Positions 1 to 7,689 of a DNA stretch of 64,000 nt are shown piece by piece. The translations under genes and the position numbers were made by a program. The stretch is from Chryseobacterium defluvii (lineage in GTDB: Bacteria; Bacteroidota; Bacteroidia; Flavobacteriales; Weeksellaceae), in assembly GCF_014204415.1 (NCBI RefSeq), contig NZ_JACHLE010000001.1, positions 1,426,001 to 1,490,000 on the forward strand, in the 5' to 3' direction. The notes under the pieces were generated by a model. The model was not told where the DNA came from. It did no database searches and saw only the letters and a program-made list of their open reading frames with translations. Position 1 is the first letter of the stretch; the number at the start of each line of letters is the position of its first letter.

Positions 1-177
1 TGGAACATTCTTAAAAGGATTTTCTTTAAATCTTTTTACAGCTATAGATCCGGCAATCAAAATAAAAACAGACCACAGGATATACAAAGCTCAAATAAGA
101 ATATTGATCAGAAACTGAACTGGGATGCAGAAACTGTGGACTATGAAGAGGTGAAAGAAAATGATAATAAAAGGTAA
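1..177 (+). CDS. C-terminal fragment of a DUF4834-like small protein
   Basis: The frame is open from the first base to a TAA at 175-177, giving 58 visible residues. The gene starts before the window. The fragment has a basic stretch followed by a polar, Asn/Gln-rich tail ending in an acidic patch with DAETVDYEEV. That ending and the position just upstream of a YfhO gene recall the small DUF4834 proteins of flavobacteria, which usually begin with one membrane segment; that part would be outside the window. Only 32 bases separate it from the next gene, so the two are probably co-transcribed. The family name is from memory and moderate in certainty. Confidence 0.5.
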   Translation, partial: WNILKRIFFKSFYSYRSGNQNKNRPQDIQSSNKNIDQKLNWDAETVDYEEVKENDNKR

Positions 178-209
178 TAATTCCGGAAAACAAAAGATAA
201 ACAACCCGT

Positions 210-2750
210 ATGGCAAAAAATAAAAACTTAATTTATATTGCAATTTCTTTAGTTGTATTTATAGTTTTGGCATTTTTATACTCCACTCCCGTTTTTACAG
301 GGAAACAGCTTTTCCAGCACGACATCGTACAGTACAGAGGAGGCGCAAAAGAGCTTCTCGACTACAGAGCTGACACAGGAAAGGAAACCTATTGGAGCGA
401 CTCTATGTTTGGAGGGATGCCCACTTACCAGATGGGAAGCCAGTTCAAAGGAGATATTATCAAAAAAATTGACAGCTACCTGAATTTCCTTCCCAGGCCG
501 GTCAATTATCTTTTTTTACTTTTTGCCGGATTCTTCTTTTTGGGAATGGTCACAGTAAGGAATTGGAAGTATGCCTTACTGGGAGCCACTTTTTTTGGAC
601 TTTCCACCTATTTTTATATCATAATTGCAGCAGGACACAACGGTAAAGTCAATACCATTGAGTACTTTGCACCCCTTTTAGCAGGGATCTTACTGGTATA
701 TATCCGGAAACAATATATCTGGGGCTTCATTGTCACTACCCTTTTCATGGGGCTTCAGATAGCCGCGAACCACCCTCAGATGACCTATTACCTGTTCCTG
801 GCATTGGGATTCTTATTCCTGTCAGAACTTCTAAGGGCGATCCAGAAAAAAACGCCAATGAAGCATTTCCTTATTTCTTCGGCAATTATTGCCGCTTCAT
901 GCGCTATAGGGGTTGGGATGAATTCCCAGAGGATCATGGCCAATTCCGAATACGTGAAAGAAACAGTTCGTGGAAAACAGATTTTAAATAATGAAAGCCA
1001 CACCTCAGGAAAATCCGGAATGGATAAAGAAAGCATGCTGATGTGGAGCTACGGAAAACTGGAAACCTTAAATCTTTTCATTCCTAGATTAATGGGTGGA
1101 GGAAGCCAGGAACCGGAAGCAAAAGAGATCATGAACAGGGTTCAGGAAATGGTTCAGGAAAACGTTTCTTCTCAGGCTGAAATGGACAGGGTTTCAAAAG
1201 GCTTCAGCGGAGTAACCTACTGGGGCGACCAGCCGGGAACTTCCGGCCCTGCCTATCAGGGAGCTGTTGTTTGTTTTCTGGCCCTTTTAGGATTCTTTTT
1301 CGGATGGAAAAAATACCGTTACTGGATCTTAGGAGCTTCTATTCTGACAATTTTACTAGCCTGGGGAAGCAATTTTATGCCTTTATCAGATTTCTTTATA
1401 GATTTTGTTCCTTTTTATAATAAATTTAGGGCTCCTTCTTCCATTCTGGTCGTTGTGGAACTATTATTCCCGTTGATAGCCATTATCGGACTGTACCGGT
1501 TTTTCACAGATGAGAAACTTACAGAAGAATATAAAAAGAAAATCCTTCTGTATGTAAGCGCCGGAACTTTGGGGTTTGTGCTCATTCTTTTAATTTTCGG
1601 AAAATCTTTATTAGGTTTTGCCACAGATAATGAGAAGACCTATTTCCCTCCTTTCCTGCTGGATTATCTTGTGGATGAAAGATTCAAGCTGTTCAGAATA
1701 GATGCTATCAAAGCATTTATTTATGTAGCAATAACTGCAGCCGCTTTATTTATGAGTATGCAGAAAAAACTGAGTCAGAATATTGCCCTGATCATCATAG
1801 GAGTTGTAAGCTTATTCGACTTATGGACTGTAAACAAGCGCTATCTGAATGACGAAAATTATGTAGATAAAGTTTTTGCAGAAAGCCCTTTTCAAACCGA
1901 AAGCTCAGACCTTCTGGTCGAAAAAGTAGCAGGAAATCCGAATCTGGAATCCATTTTAGCCAATGTCCAGGTCAATAAAACACTGGAAACCATTGCTGAA
2001 AAAGACAAAACCCATTACAGAATCTTCAATAATATCTTAGGGACATTCAGTGAAACGAATACCTCTTATTATAAATCTTCCATCGGGGGTTACCATGCGG
2101 TAAAGCTGAGAAGATATGATGATGTGATCAACGAATATTTCCAGGTCATGGACTCTGTGAAAGTCCCTAACATACTCAACCTTCTGAATGCCAAATACTG
2201 GGTGGTGGGCGGCCCGGAGCAGCCACAGGCTATCCCTAATCCCAAAGCCAACGGAAATGCATGGTTTGTAAGTGATCTGAAGTTCGCGAACACACCTAAC
2301 GAAGAAATCAAATCAATCGGAATAATCAACAGCAAAACAACCGCTGTCATTGCATCATCCGATAAGTCATATTTCAGTGGCAAACCGGTTCAGGCAGATC
2401 CTTCGGCCTTCATTAATCTCACAAAATACCAGCCGAATGAACTGGAATTCAAGTCCCAGTCAAAAACACCTCAACTGGCCGTATTCTCCGAGATCTATTA
2501 TCCCCACGGATGGAAAATGTTTGTCGATGATAAAGAAGTTCCATACATTAAAGCAGATTATTTGCTTCGTGCAGTGCACGTTCCTGCCGGAAATCATAAC
2601 ATCAGAATGGTTTTTGAACCGGAAGTGATCAAAAAAGGCAAATGGATCTCCCTGTTTTGCTTCGGATTATTCGTTGCATTGAGTGCTTTCGGTATATTCC
2701 GGATGAATAAGAACAGGAAAAAAGAAGCCCTGGTTGAAGAAAAAGCTTAA
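210..2750 (+). CDS. YfhO-family polytopic membrane protein
   Basis: 846 residues. The N-terminal two thirds contains many hydrophobic segments (first at about residues 7-25, more at 95-145, 150-215, 350-470 and 500-545). A large hydrophilic domain follows (about 560-805), then a last membrane helix near 812-832. This is the layout of YfhO-type GT-C-like membrane proteins, some of which are thought to take part in glycosylation of envelope polymers. The early loop with charged residues (QHDIVQYRGG) fits the family. The next gene is a glycosyltransferase, which supports a cell-surface sugar role, but the substrate cannot be told from sequence. Family assignment is good; function is inference. 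Confidence 0.8.
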   Translation: MAKNKNLIYIAISLVVFIVLAFLYSTPVFTGKQLFQHDIVQYRGGAKELLDYRADTGKETYWSDSMFGGMPTYQMGSQFKGDIIKKIDSYLNFLPRPVNYLFLLFAGFFFLGMVTVRNWKYALLGATFFGLSTYFYIIIAAGHNGKVNTIEYFAPLLAGILLVYIRKQYIWGFIVTTLFMGLQIAANHPQMTYYLFLALGFLFLSELLRAIQKKTPMKHFLISSAIIAASCAIGVGMNSQRIMANSEYVKETVRGKQILNNESHTSGKSGMDKESMLMWSYGKLETLNLFIPRLMGGGSQEPEAKEIMNRVQEMVQENVSSQAEMDRVSKGFSGVTYWGDQPGTSGPAYQGAVVCFLALLGFFFGWKKYRYWILGASILTILLAWGSNFMPLSDFFIDFVPFYNKFRAPSSILVVVELLFPLIAIIGLYRFFTDEKLTEEYKKKILLYVSAGTLGFVLILLIFGKSLLGFATDNEKTYFPPFLLDYLVDERFKLFRIDAIKAFIYVAITAAALFMSMQKKLSQNIALIIIGVVSLFDLWTVNKRYLNDENYVDKVFAESPFQTESSDLLVEKVAGNPNLESILANVQVNKTLETIAEKDKTHYRIFNNILGTFSETNTSYYKSSIGGYHAVKLRRYDDVINEYFQVMDSVKVPNILNLLNAKYWVVGGPEQPQAIPNPKANGNAWFVSDLKFANTPNEEIKSIGIINSKTTAVIASSDKSYFSGKPVQADPSAFINLTKYQPNELEFKSQSKTPQLAVFSEIYYPHGWKMFVDDKEVPYIKADYLLRAVHVPAGNHNIRMVFEPEVIKKGKWISLFCFGLFVALSAFGIFRMNKNRKKEALVEEKA

Positions 2751-2761
2751 TAATATATAGG

Positions 2762-2808
2762 TTTTGTCACTCTGAACATACCTTTAGTCTGTGTTCAGAG
2801 TGACAAAA
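2762..2808. repeat. Perfect 17-bp inverted repeat (hairpin)
   Basis: Arms 2762-2778 and 2792-2808 are exact reverse complements (TTTTGTCACTCTGAACA) around a 13-nt loop. It sits between the YfhO gene and the glycosyltransferase and could act as a terminator or mRNA-stabilising hairpin. The TTTGTCA...TGACAAA ends recur in the palindromes at 41360-41414 and 61983-62038, so it looks like a member of a dispersed palindrome family. Confidence 0.8.
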
Positions 2809-2821
2809 AATCTAAATTTTA

Positions 2822-4198
2822 ATGGAACAAAAGAAAATTCTCATCATCACCTATTACTGGCCGCCTGCAGGAGGCCCGGGAGTACAGAGATGGCTGAAAT
2901 TTGCAAAATACCTTCCCGAATTTGGATGGAAGCCGGTGGTCTATACCCCGGAAAATCCGAATTATCCCTTATTGGACGAAAGTTTGCTGAAAGATGTCCC
3001 GGAAAACATTGAAATTGTTAAGACAAAAATCTGGGAGCCTTATCAGTTAGCTGAAAAACTTAATAAAAGTAATAAGAAATTCAAAGCCGGGCAATTTGAT
3101 GTCGGTAAAAATCAAAGCTGGAAATCTAAGCTGTCGATCTGGGTAAGAGGCAACTTCTTTATTCCTGACGCCCGGGTATTCTGGGTAAAGCCTTCCGTAC
3201 AGTTTTTAGAAAGGTATTTAAAGGAAAATAAAATAGAGGTTGTGGTCACTTCAGGCCCGCCGCATTCTTTGCACCTCATCGGCTTAAGCTTAAAAAAGAA
3301 GCTTCCCAACCTTAAATGGATCGCTGATTTCCGGGATCCGTGGACAGAGATCTCTTATTACAAGCATTTAAAGCTAACCAAAAGCTCTGACCGGAAGCAC
3401 CGTCAGTTGGAAGGCAATGTTTTTAAAAGTGCAGATATTACACTGGCAACCAGCTACACCGATGCTGAAAATTTCCGTAAAAAAGGAGCAAATGCCATTT
3501 GTATTACCAATGGTTTTGATGAAAGCGACTCAGGTAAAATCGCAGAATCGCAAAATTGTAAAATTGAAGAATTGCAAAATCGCGAAACCGGAGATCAGAA
3601 AAAAGCTTCTCAAGCCCTCAAACCCTCAAACCCCCAAACTCTCAAACCCAATTTCACCTTAAGCTATATCGGTGTTTTGGAACAGCTCCGTAATCCTGAA
3701 AATCTGTGGAAAGCCCTTGATGAATTAGTAAAGGATTATCCGGATTTTGCAGAAAGCTTTATCTTAAAATTCGCTGGCAGGGTTGATGATAAGATACTGG
3801 ATTCTATTGAAGATTCAGGATTGAAAAGCCACATTCTGAACCTAGGCTACCTTTCCCATGACAGGGCGATTGAAGAAATGCAGCACTCAGACCTGCTGCT
3901 GATCACTAATTTTCCCCACAAATCTTCCAAAGGCATTATTCCTGGAAAGATATTTGAATATCTGGCTACCGGAAAACAGATCATTTCATTTGGCCCGGAA
4001 GAAGCCGATGTTTCTAAAATATTGGAAGAAACCCGCGCTGGAAAGCATTTCGGTTATAATGATTTGGAAACGGTTAAAAGCTTTATTCTCGAAAAATTCA
4101 CACTCTGGAAAAACGGAGATCTTCTTGAAAACACTCAGAATATTGAGCAGTTTTCAAGAAAAAACCTGACTAAAAAGCTTGCTGAAATTTTAGGTTAA
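2822..4198 (+). CDS. Glycosyltransferase family 4 (GT4) protein
   Basis: 458 residues. The N-terminal Rossmann lobe opens with a beta strand and the donor/acceptor loop YYWPPAGGPGVQR (residues about 11-23), typical of bacterial GT4 enzymes. The C-terminal lobe contains GKIFEYLATGKQI near residue 377, the usual nucleotide-sugar binding region with its Glu. Such enzymes add a sugar from an activated donor to a growing surface polysaccharide or lipid on the cytoplasmic face. Residues about 238-276 are an unusual low-complexity insert encoded by 8-nt tandem repeats, placed between the two lobes. It ends 4 bp into the convergent lipoprotein gene. The sugar specificity is not predictable. Confidence 0.88.
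   Translation: MEQKKILIITYYWPPAGGPGVQRWLKFAKYLPEFGWKPVVYTPENPNYPLLDESLLKDVPENIEIVKTKIWEPYQLAEKLNKSNKKFKAGQFDVGKNQSWKSKLSIWVRGNFFIPDARVFWVKPSVQFLERYLKENKIEVVVTSGPPHSLHLIGLSLKKKLPNLKWIADFRDPWTEISYYKHLKLTKSSDRKHRQLEGNVFKSADITLATSYTDAENFRKKGANAICITNGFDESDSGKIAESQNCKIEELQNRETGDQKKASQALKPSNPQTLKPNFTLSYIGVLEQLRNPENLWKALDELVKDYPDFAESFILKFAGRVDDKILDSIEDSGLKSHILNLGYLSHDRAIEEMQHSDLLLITNFPHKSSKGIIPGKIFEYLATGKQIISFGPEEADVSKILEETRAGKHFGYNDLETVKSFILEKFTLWKNGDLLENTQNIEQFSRKNLTKKLAEILG
3535..3649 (+). repeat. 8-nt tandem repeat arrays inside the glycosyltransferase gene
   Basis: 3535-3590 is exactly seven 8-nt units (TAAAATCG, CAGAATCG, CAAAATTG, TAAAATTG, AAGAATTG, CAAAATCG, CGAAACCG). 3615-3646 is four units of a second octamer (CCCTCAAA twice, CCCCCAAA, CTCTCAAA). 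The first family recurs between genes at 47689-47901. Both arrays are translated in frame here. Confidence 0.9.
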
Positions 4199-4830
4199 AC
4201 CGTCCATTGATCGTTAATCACACCGATCAGATAATATTTCCCCTGAAATTCTTCGAATACAAAGCGAAGGGTTTTCCAATCCATTTCACCATATTTTTCA
4301 GTGCCCTTGATATAATTTTCCGTAAAATCGGCTTTAGGATAGATTTCTTTCAGATTGTTCAGAGAATTTCCGCTGCCCTGAAAAATATTGAAAGAATATT
4401 GGGATGCCGTAAAATCTTTAGAAAACACCCATTTTTCAAAATATTCATTAACTGTTGCCTTATAAGGGTCTCCTGAGCCATCCATCATTCCCCAGGTAAA
4501 AAGGGTTTTAGTAGGGAAATACCTCTGAAAATCAGCTCTTGAAAATTGCTTGTCTCCTTTTGGATCCACAAATGCATACATAGAAAATCTCACTCCTTTC
4601 TCAGGATGGATAAACTCTGAAAATTTCACATAGTTCTTATTTTTCAGAGCGTGCAGGATTTCATTGTTAGCCTGTTTTAAAACTTCTTTTTTGCTCATTT
4701 CAGGCTGAACCTGAGCTTTTTCCTCTGATTTATAATGAATAATAGAGTCTTTACGCTCAACAGGTTTATCGGGTGCCTTTTTACAGGCAAAAACAATCAA
4801 AACAAGTAATGGCAGGAATAATTTTCTCAT
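4195..4830 (-). CDS. Hypothetical lipoprotein
   Basis: 211 residues. The start gives a short basic N-terminus, a hydrophobic stretch and the lipobox LIVFAC with Cys16, so the mature protein should be lipid-anchored. The rest is hydrophilic, with a mixed alpha/beta composition and aromatic-rich segments (for example FTWGMMDGSGDPYKA), reminiscent of NTF2-like or similar small secreted folds, but I do not recognise a named family. The stop overlaps the end of the convergent glycosyltransferase gene by 4 bp, leaving no room for a separate terminator. The upstream side faces the ypdA-like gene, so the 120 bp between them must hold both promoters. Confidence 0.75.
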   Translation of the reverse strand: MRKLFLPLLVLIVFACKKAPDKPVERKDSIIHYKSEEKAQVQPEMSKKEVLKQANNEILHALKNKNYVKFSEFIHPEKGVRFSMYAFVDPKGDKQFSRADFQRYFPTKTLFTWGMMDGSGDPYKATVNEYFEKWVFSKDFTASQYSFNIFQGSGNSLNNLKEIYPKADFTENYIKGTEKYGEMDWKTLRFVFEEFQGKYYLIGVINDQWTV

Positions 4831-4938
4831 ATTTCCGATATTTATTTACCTGAAAAACCACCAAAACCGATGCCATACGTAATAGTGATCATAGACAAGT
4901 TCTTTGGTAAAATTTAAGTGTCTTATAAGGTTTTGAAC

Positions 4939-4946
4939 TAAATTTG
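4939..4946 (+). promoter_or_regulatory. Candidate -7 promoter element for the ypdA-like gene
   Basis: TAAATTTG matches the Bacteroidetes -7 consensus TAnnTTTG exactly. It ends only 4 bases before the ATG at 4951, which would make the transcript nearly leaderless. No well-spaced TTG -33 element is visible. Confidence 0.4.
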
Positions 4947-4950
4947 TGAG

Positions 4951-5922
4951 ATGGAAATTCTTGATATCCTCATTGTCGGAGGCGGGCCTATCGGTTTAAA
5001 CTGTGTTCTTGAAGCTCAGAAAAATGATCTGAACTATATGGTCATTGAAAAAGGAACCATCGTCAATTCATTATACAATTATCCTTTGCATATGAGATTT
5101 TTTTCCACAGCCGAAAAGCTGGAAATTGACGGCATTCCTTTTATCTCTACCGCTCCCAAACCCGGAAGACAGGAAGCTCTGGAATATTACCAGGGAATTG
5201 CAAGACAGAAAAACATCAATATCCGTCTATACGAAAAAGTTCTTAACCTTATAAAGAATAAAGATCTTTTTGAGATTGAAACTTCAAAATCCAAATATCT
5301 GGCTAAAAATGTGGTTATCTCAACCGGTTTTTATGATATTCCTAACCTGATGAATATTCCCGGAGAAAATCTTCCAAAAGTAAAGCATTATTATAAGGAA
5401 CCCTACCCCTATACCAGACAAAAAGTGGTAGTGGTAGGTTCTAGCAATTCCGCAGTGGATGCAGCTCTGGAAACTTACAGAAAAGGAGCTGAAGTCACTA
5501 TGCTCATCCGCCATTCGGAGATCTCAAAAAGTGTGAAATACTGGGTAAAACCTGACATTGAAAACAGGATCACGGAAGGGAGCATTACTGCTCATTTTAA
5601 TGCCGAACTGCTTGAAATCAAAGAAAATTCTGTTGTTTTTAAAGATAAAAATAACCAGATCAAAGAAATAGAAAACGATTTTGTCCTCGCCATGACCGGC
5701 TATCTTCCTGATTTCGATCTCCTGAGAAATTCGGGAATTGAATTGCAGGGAGAATGCTTAAATCCCGTCTACAATCCTGAAACCATGGAGACCAATATCC
5801 TGGGTTTATATCTAGCGGGTGTTGTCTGTGGCGGAAAAGATACCCATCTCTGGTTTATTGAAAACTCGAGGATCCATGCGGAGATGATTATGAGGAACAT
5901 TCTTGCTAAAATACCTCTTTAA
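4951..5922 (+). CDS. ypdA: YpdA-family FAD/NAD(P)-dependent bacillithiol disulfide reductase
   Basis: 323 residues, the usual YpdA length. The N-terminus has the FAD-binding GxGxxG motif (VGGGPIG, residues 9-15). A second dinucleotide-binding motif lies mid-protein (VVGSSNSAVDAALE, about 160-173), and an ATG-type motif, LAMTGYLPD, near residue 247. It lacks the CxxC redox centre of thioredoxin reductase, as YpdA proteins do. Known YpdA enzymes use NADPH to reduce bacillithiol disulfide, keeping the low-molecular-weight thiol pool reduced in the cytoplasm. The gene stands alone, divergent from a lipoprotein gene. The family call is strong; the exact substrate follows from family knowledge. Confidence 0.88.
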   Translation: MEILDILIVGGGPIGLNCVLEAQKNDLNYMVIEKGTIVNSLYNYPLHMRFFSTAEKLEIDGIPFISTAPKPGRQEALEYYQGIARQKNINIRLYEKVLNLIKNKDLFEIETSKSKYLAKNVVISTGFYDIPNLMNIPGENLPKVKHYYKEPYPYTRQKVVVVGSSNSAVDAALETYRKGAEVTMLIRHSEISKSVKYWVKPDIENRITEGSITAHFNAELLEIKENSVVFKDKNNQIKEIENDFVLAMTGYLPDFDLLRNSGIELQGECLNPVYNPETMETNILGLYLAGVVCGGKDTHLWFIENSRIHAEMIMRNILAKIPL

Positions 5923-6238
5923 TTGAACCACAAAAGTCGCAAAAGTTTTTAAACACTTTAGTTGTTTTAAAGTCAAATATTGATGCATACATGAGGACAC
6001 TTTAGTTTTTGGAAAATCTAATACTGAGATAAGCCGAATTATTCAGCTTATGTGAACTTTAAAGCAATCTTTTTTTTAACTTAAGTAACTAATGTGTTTA
6101 AAAAACTTTTGCGGTCAATTTAATAAAGTAAAATTGTTTAGATTAACCTCGTCGCTTCATTAGGCTTCCTACAAAATGACAAAGGTTTTGAAAATTAATC
6201 TTCATATAACAATATTAAAATTTCTCTTTACCAAAAGA
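5923..6238. other. Intergenic region with a dispersed repeat
   Basis: 316 bases without a credible gene, AT-rich. It contains AACCACAAAAGTCGCAAAAG (5927-5946) and ACACTTTAGTTTTTGG followed by AAAATCTA (from 5997). Close copies of both, in the same order, occur at 35709 and 35782 downstream of another gene. No clear promoter or strong terminator is seen. Confidence 0.6.
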
Positions 6239-7477
6239 TTATAAAACAATTTCCTCATCCGAAACCTTTTTTGGCAGCATCCACGGGATAATGAAGTAAA
6301 AAGCTATTGCAGTGATCGTGGTAATAATACCGGTCACAATCCATAAAACACTGAAACCGAATTTTTCCGCCATCATCGTTCCCAAATAAGGAGTAATGAT
6401 AAATGCCAGCGAGAACGCCATTCCGTTAAGCCCCATATAAGCTCCCTTATTATTTTTTCCCGAGCGCAATGCCGTAATGGTAGACATAAATGGTAATGTC
6501 CAGATCTCCCCGATGCAAAGCAATGTCATTGAAAGCACCAATGTAAACAGACTATGATCAAAAGCCATGATCGCATAAGAAAACCCGCAGAGAAATGTTC
6601 CTATAAGCATTGTAAAAGCCAGTTTGGAATACTTTTCTGCAATCTGCACCAGCGACATTTCCAATAATACGATAAGGAAACCGCTGTATCCTAAAATATA
6701 CCCTATATTCTGCTGGCTGAGACGCGCCGTATCCTTATAGAATATCGTTAATGTACTGAATAACTGGAAAAAGCATATGGAGAACAGCATACAAAAGAAA
6801 CAGTAAATCAGGAATTTAGTATCGCGATAAGGTGAATTTTCCTTTATAGTAGCTTTAGCTTCTTTCACTTTTTTTATCTCTCTGATCGCCGTTTTGTTTC
6901 GTTTTCCAAAGAACCAGACGTACAATAAACCTGCCAGCAAAGCTCCTATAGCATTACTGTAAAACAGAAATTCATAAGAGATTGCAGACAATATCCCGCC
7001 CAAAGCAGGCCCGATCGAGAACCCCAGGTTGATCGCCATACGGTTCAGGGAAAATGCTCTTGTAATATTTTCCGGTTTCGCATATTTGGTGATTGCCACT
7101 GAGTTAGCAGGACGGAAAGTCTCACTTACAATACTCTGAGCTAAAATAATCCCTGCCAGTCCGGCTTCTGTAGTGAAAAGCGGGATCAGGCAAAATAACG
7201 GTACACTAAGCAACAAACTTAGGCTCTGTACCCAATACTCACCGATACGGTCGGTGATCATCCCGCCGAGCCACGACCCGATCACGGATCCTATCCCGAA
7301 AAAGCTCAGGACGATCCCTGAATTCTCAATGCTGAAATGCAAATGTGCTGTCATATACACTCCTAAAAAAGGAAGTACCATAGACCCGGAACGATTGATA
7401 AGCATTACCAGAGCCAGCATCCAGCTTTCTTTGGTAAGCCCTTTAAATGAACTTGTATATAGATGTAATAATTTCAC
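6239..7477 (-). CDS. MFS transporter
   Basis: 412 residues with about twelve hydrophobic segments in two halves separated by a basic cytoplasmic loop near residues 195-215 (many Lys). The loop after helix 2 contains GSWLGGMITDRIGEYW, a form of the major facilitator signature GxxxDRxGRR. Proteins of this type are secondary transporters of the inner membrane and are often drug or metabolite exporters; the substrate is not evident. The start ATG at 7475-7477 gives a natural N-terminus (MKLLHLYTSSFKGL). It is transcribed in the same direction as glnS but separated by a terminator, so it is probably a separate unit. Confidence 0.88.
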   Translation of the reverse strand: MKLLHLYTSSFKGLTKESWMLALVMLINRSGSMVLPFLGVYMTAHLHFSIENSGIVLSFFGIGSVIGSWLGGMITDRIGEYWVQSLSLLLSVPLFCLIPLFTTEAGLAGIILAQSIVSETFRPANSVAITKYAKPENITRAFSLNRMAINLGFSIGPALGGILSAISYEFLFYSNAIGALLAGLLYVWFFGKRNKTAIREIKKVKEAKATIKENSPYRDTKFLIYCFFCMLFSICFFQLFSTLTIFYKDTARLSQQNIGYILGYSGFLIVLLEMSLVQIAEKYSKLAFTMLIGTFLCGFSYAIMAFDHSLFTLVLSMTLLCIGEIWTLPFMSTITALRSGKNNKGAYMGLNGMAFSLAFIITPYLGTMMAEKFGFSVLWIVTGIITTITAIAFYFIIPWMLPKKVSDEEIVL

Positions 7478-7636
7478 AATTTCTAAAGTTTAGTTTTAAT
7501 TTTTTTATTTAATACAAAAGCGGAAAAGATTTTATATCTCTTTAATCAGTTTACGCCTTTGCTTATCCTTAAACAGATATCATCTTTTTGGTCTGTTCTT
7601 GCGACTAAATTCAAAACGCAGTTACAAAAAATAAAA

Positions 7637-7662
7637 AACAGGGCCTGAAAATAAGCCCTGTT
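7637..7662 (-). terminator. Rho-independent terminator for glnS
   Basis: Stem AACAGGGC (7637-7644) pairs with GCCCTGTT (7655-7662). On the minus strand the stem is followed by a T-rich run (complement of the A tracts at 7624-7636). It lies 28 bases beyond the glnS stop. Confidence 0.85.
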
Positions 7663-7689
7663 CTCTTTTATAATGATATAAAATATTCT

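Noticed and set aside
788..1036. Antisense reading frames inside the YfhO gene and many similar frames across the window
   Set aside because: They overlap well-supported genes, lack recognisable domains and have the composition of shadow frames.
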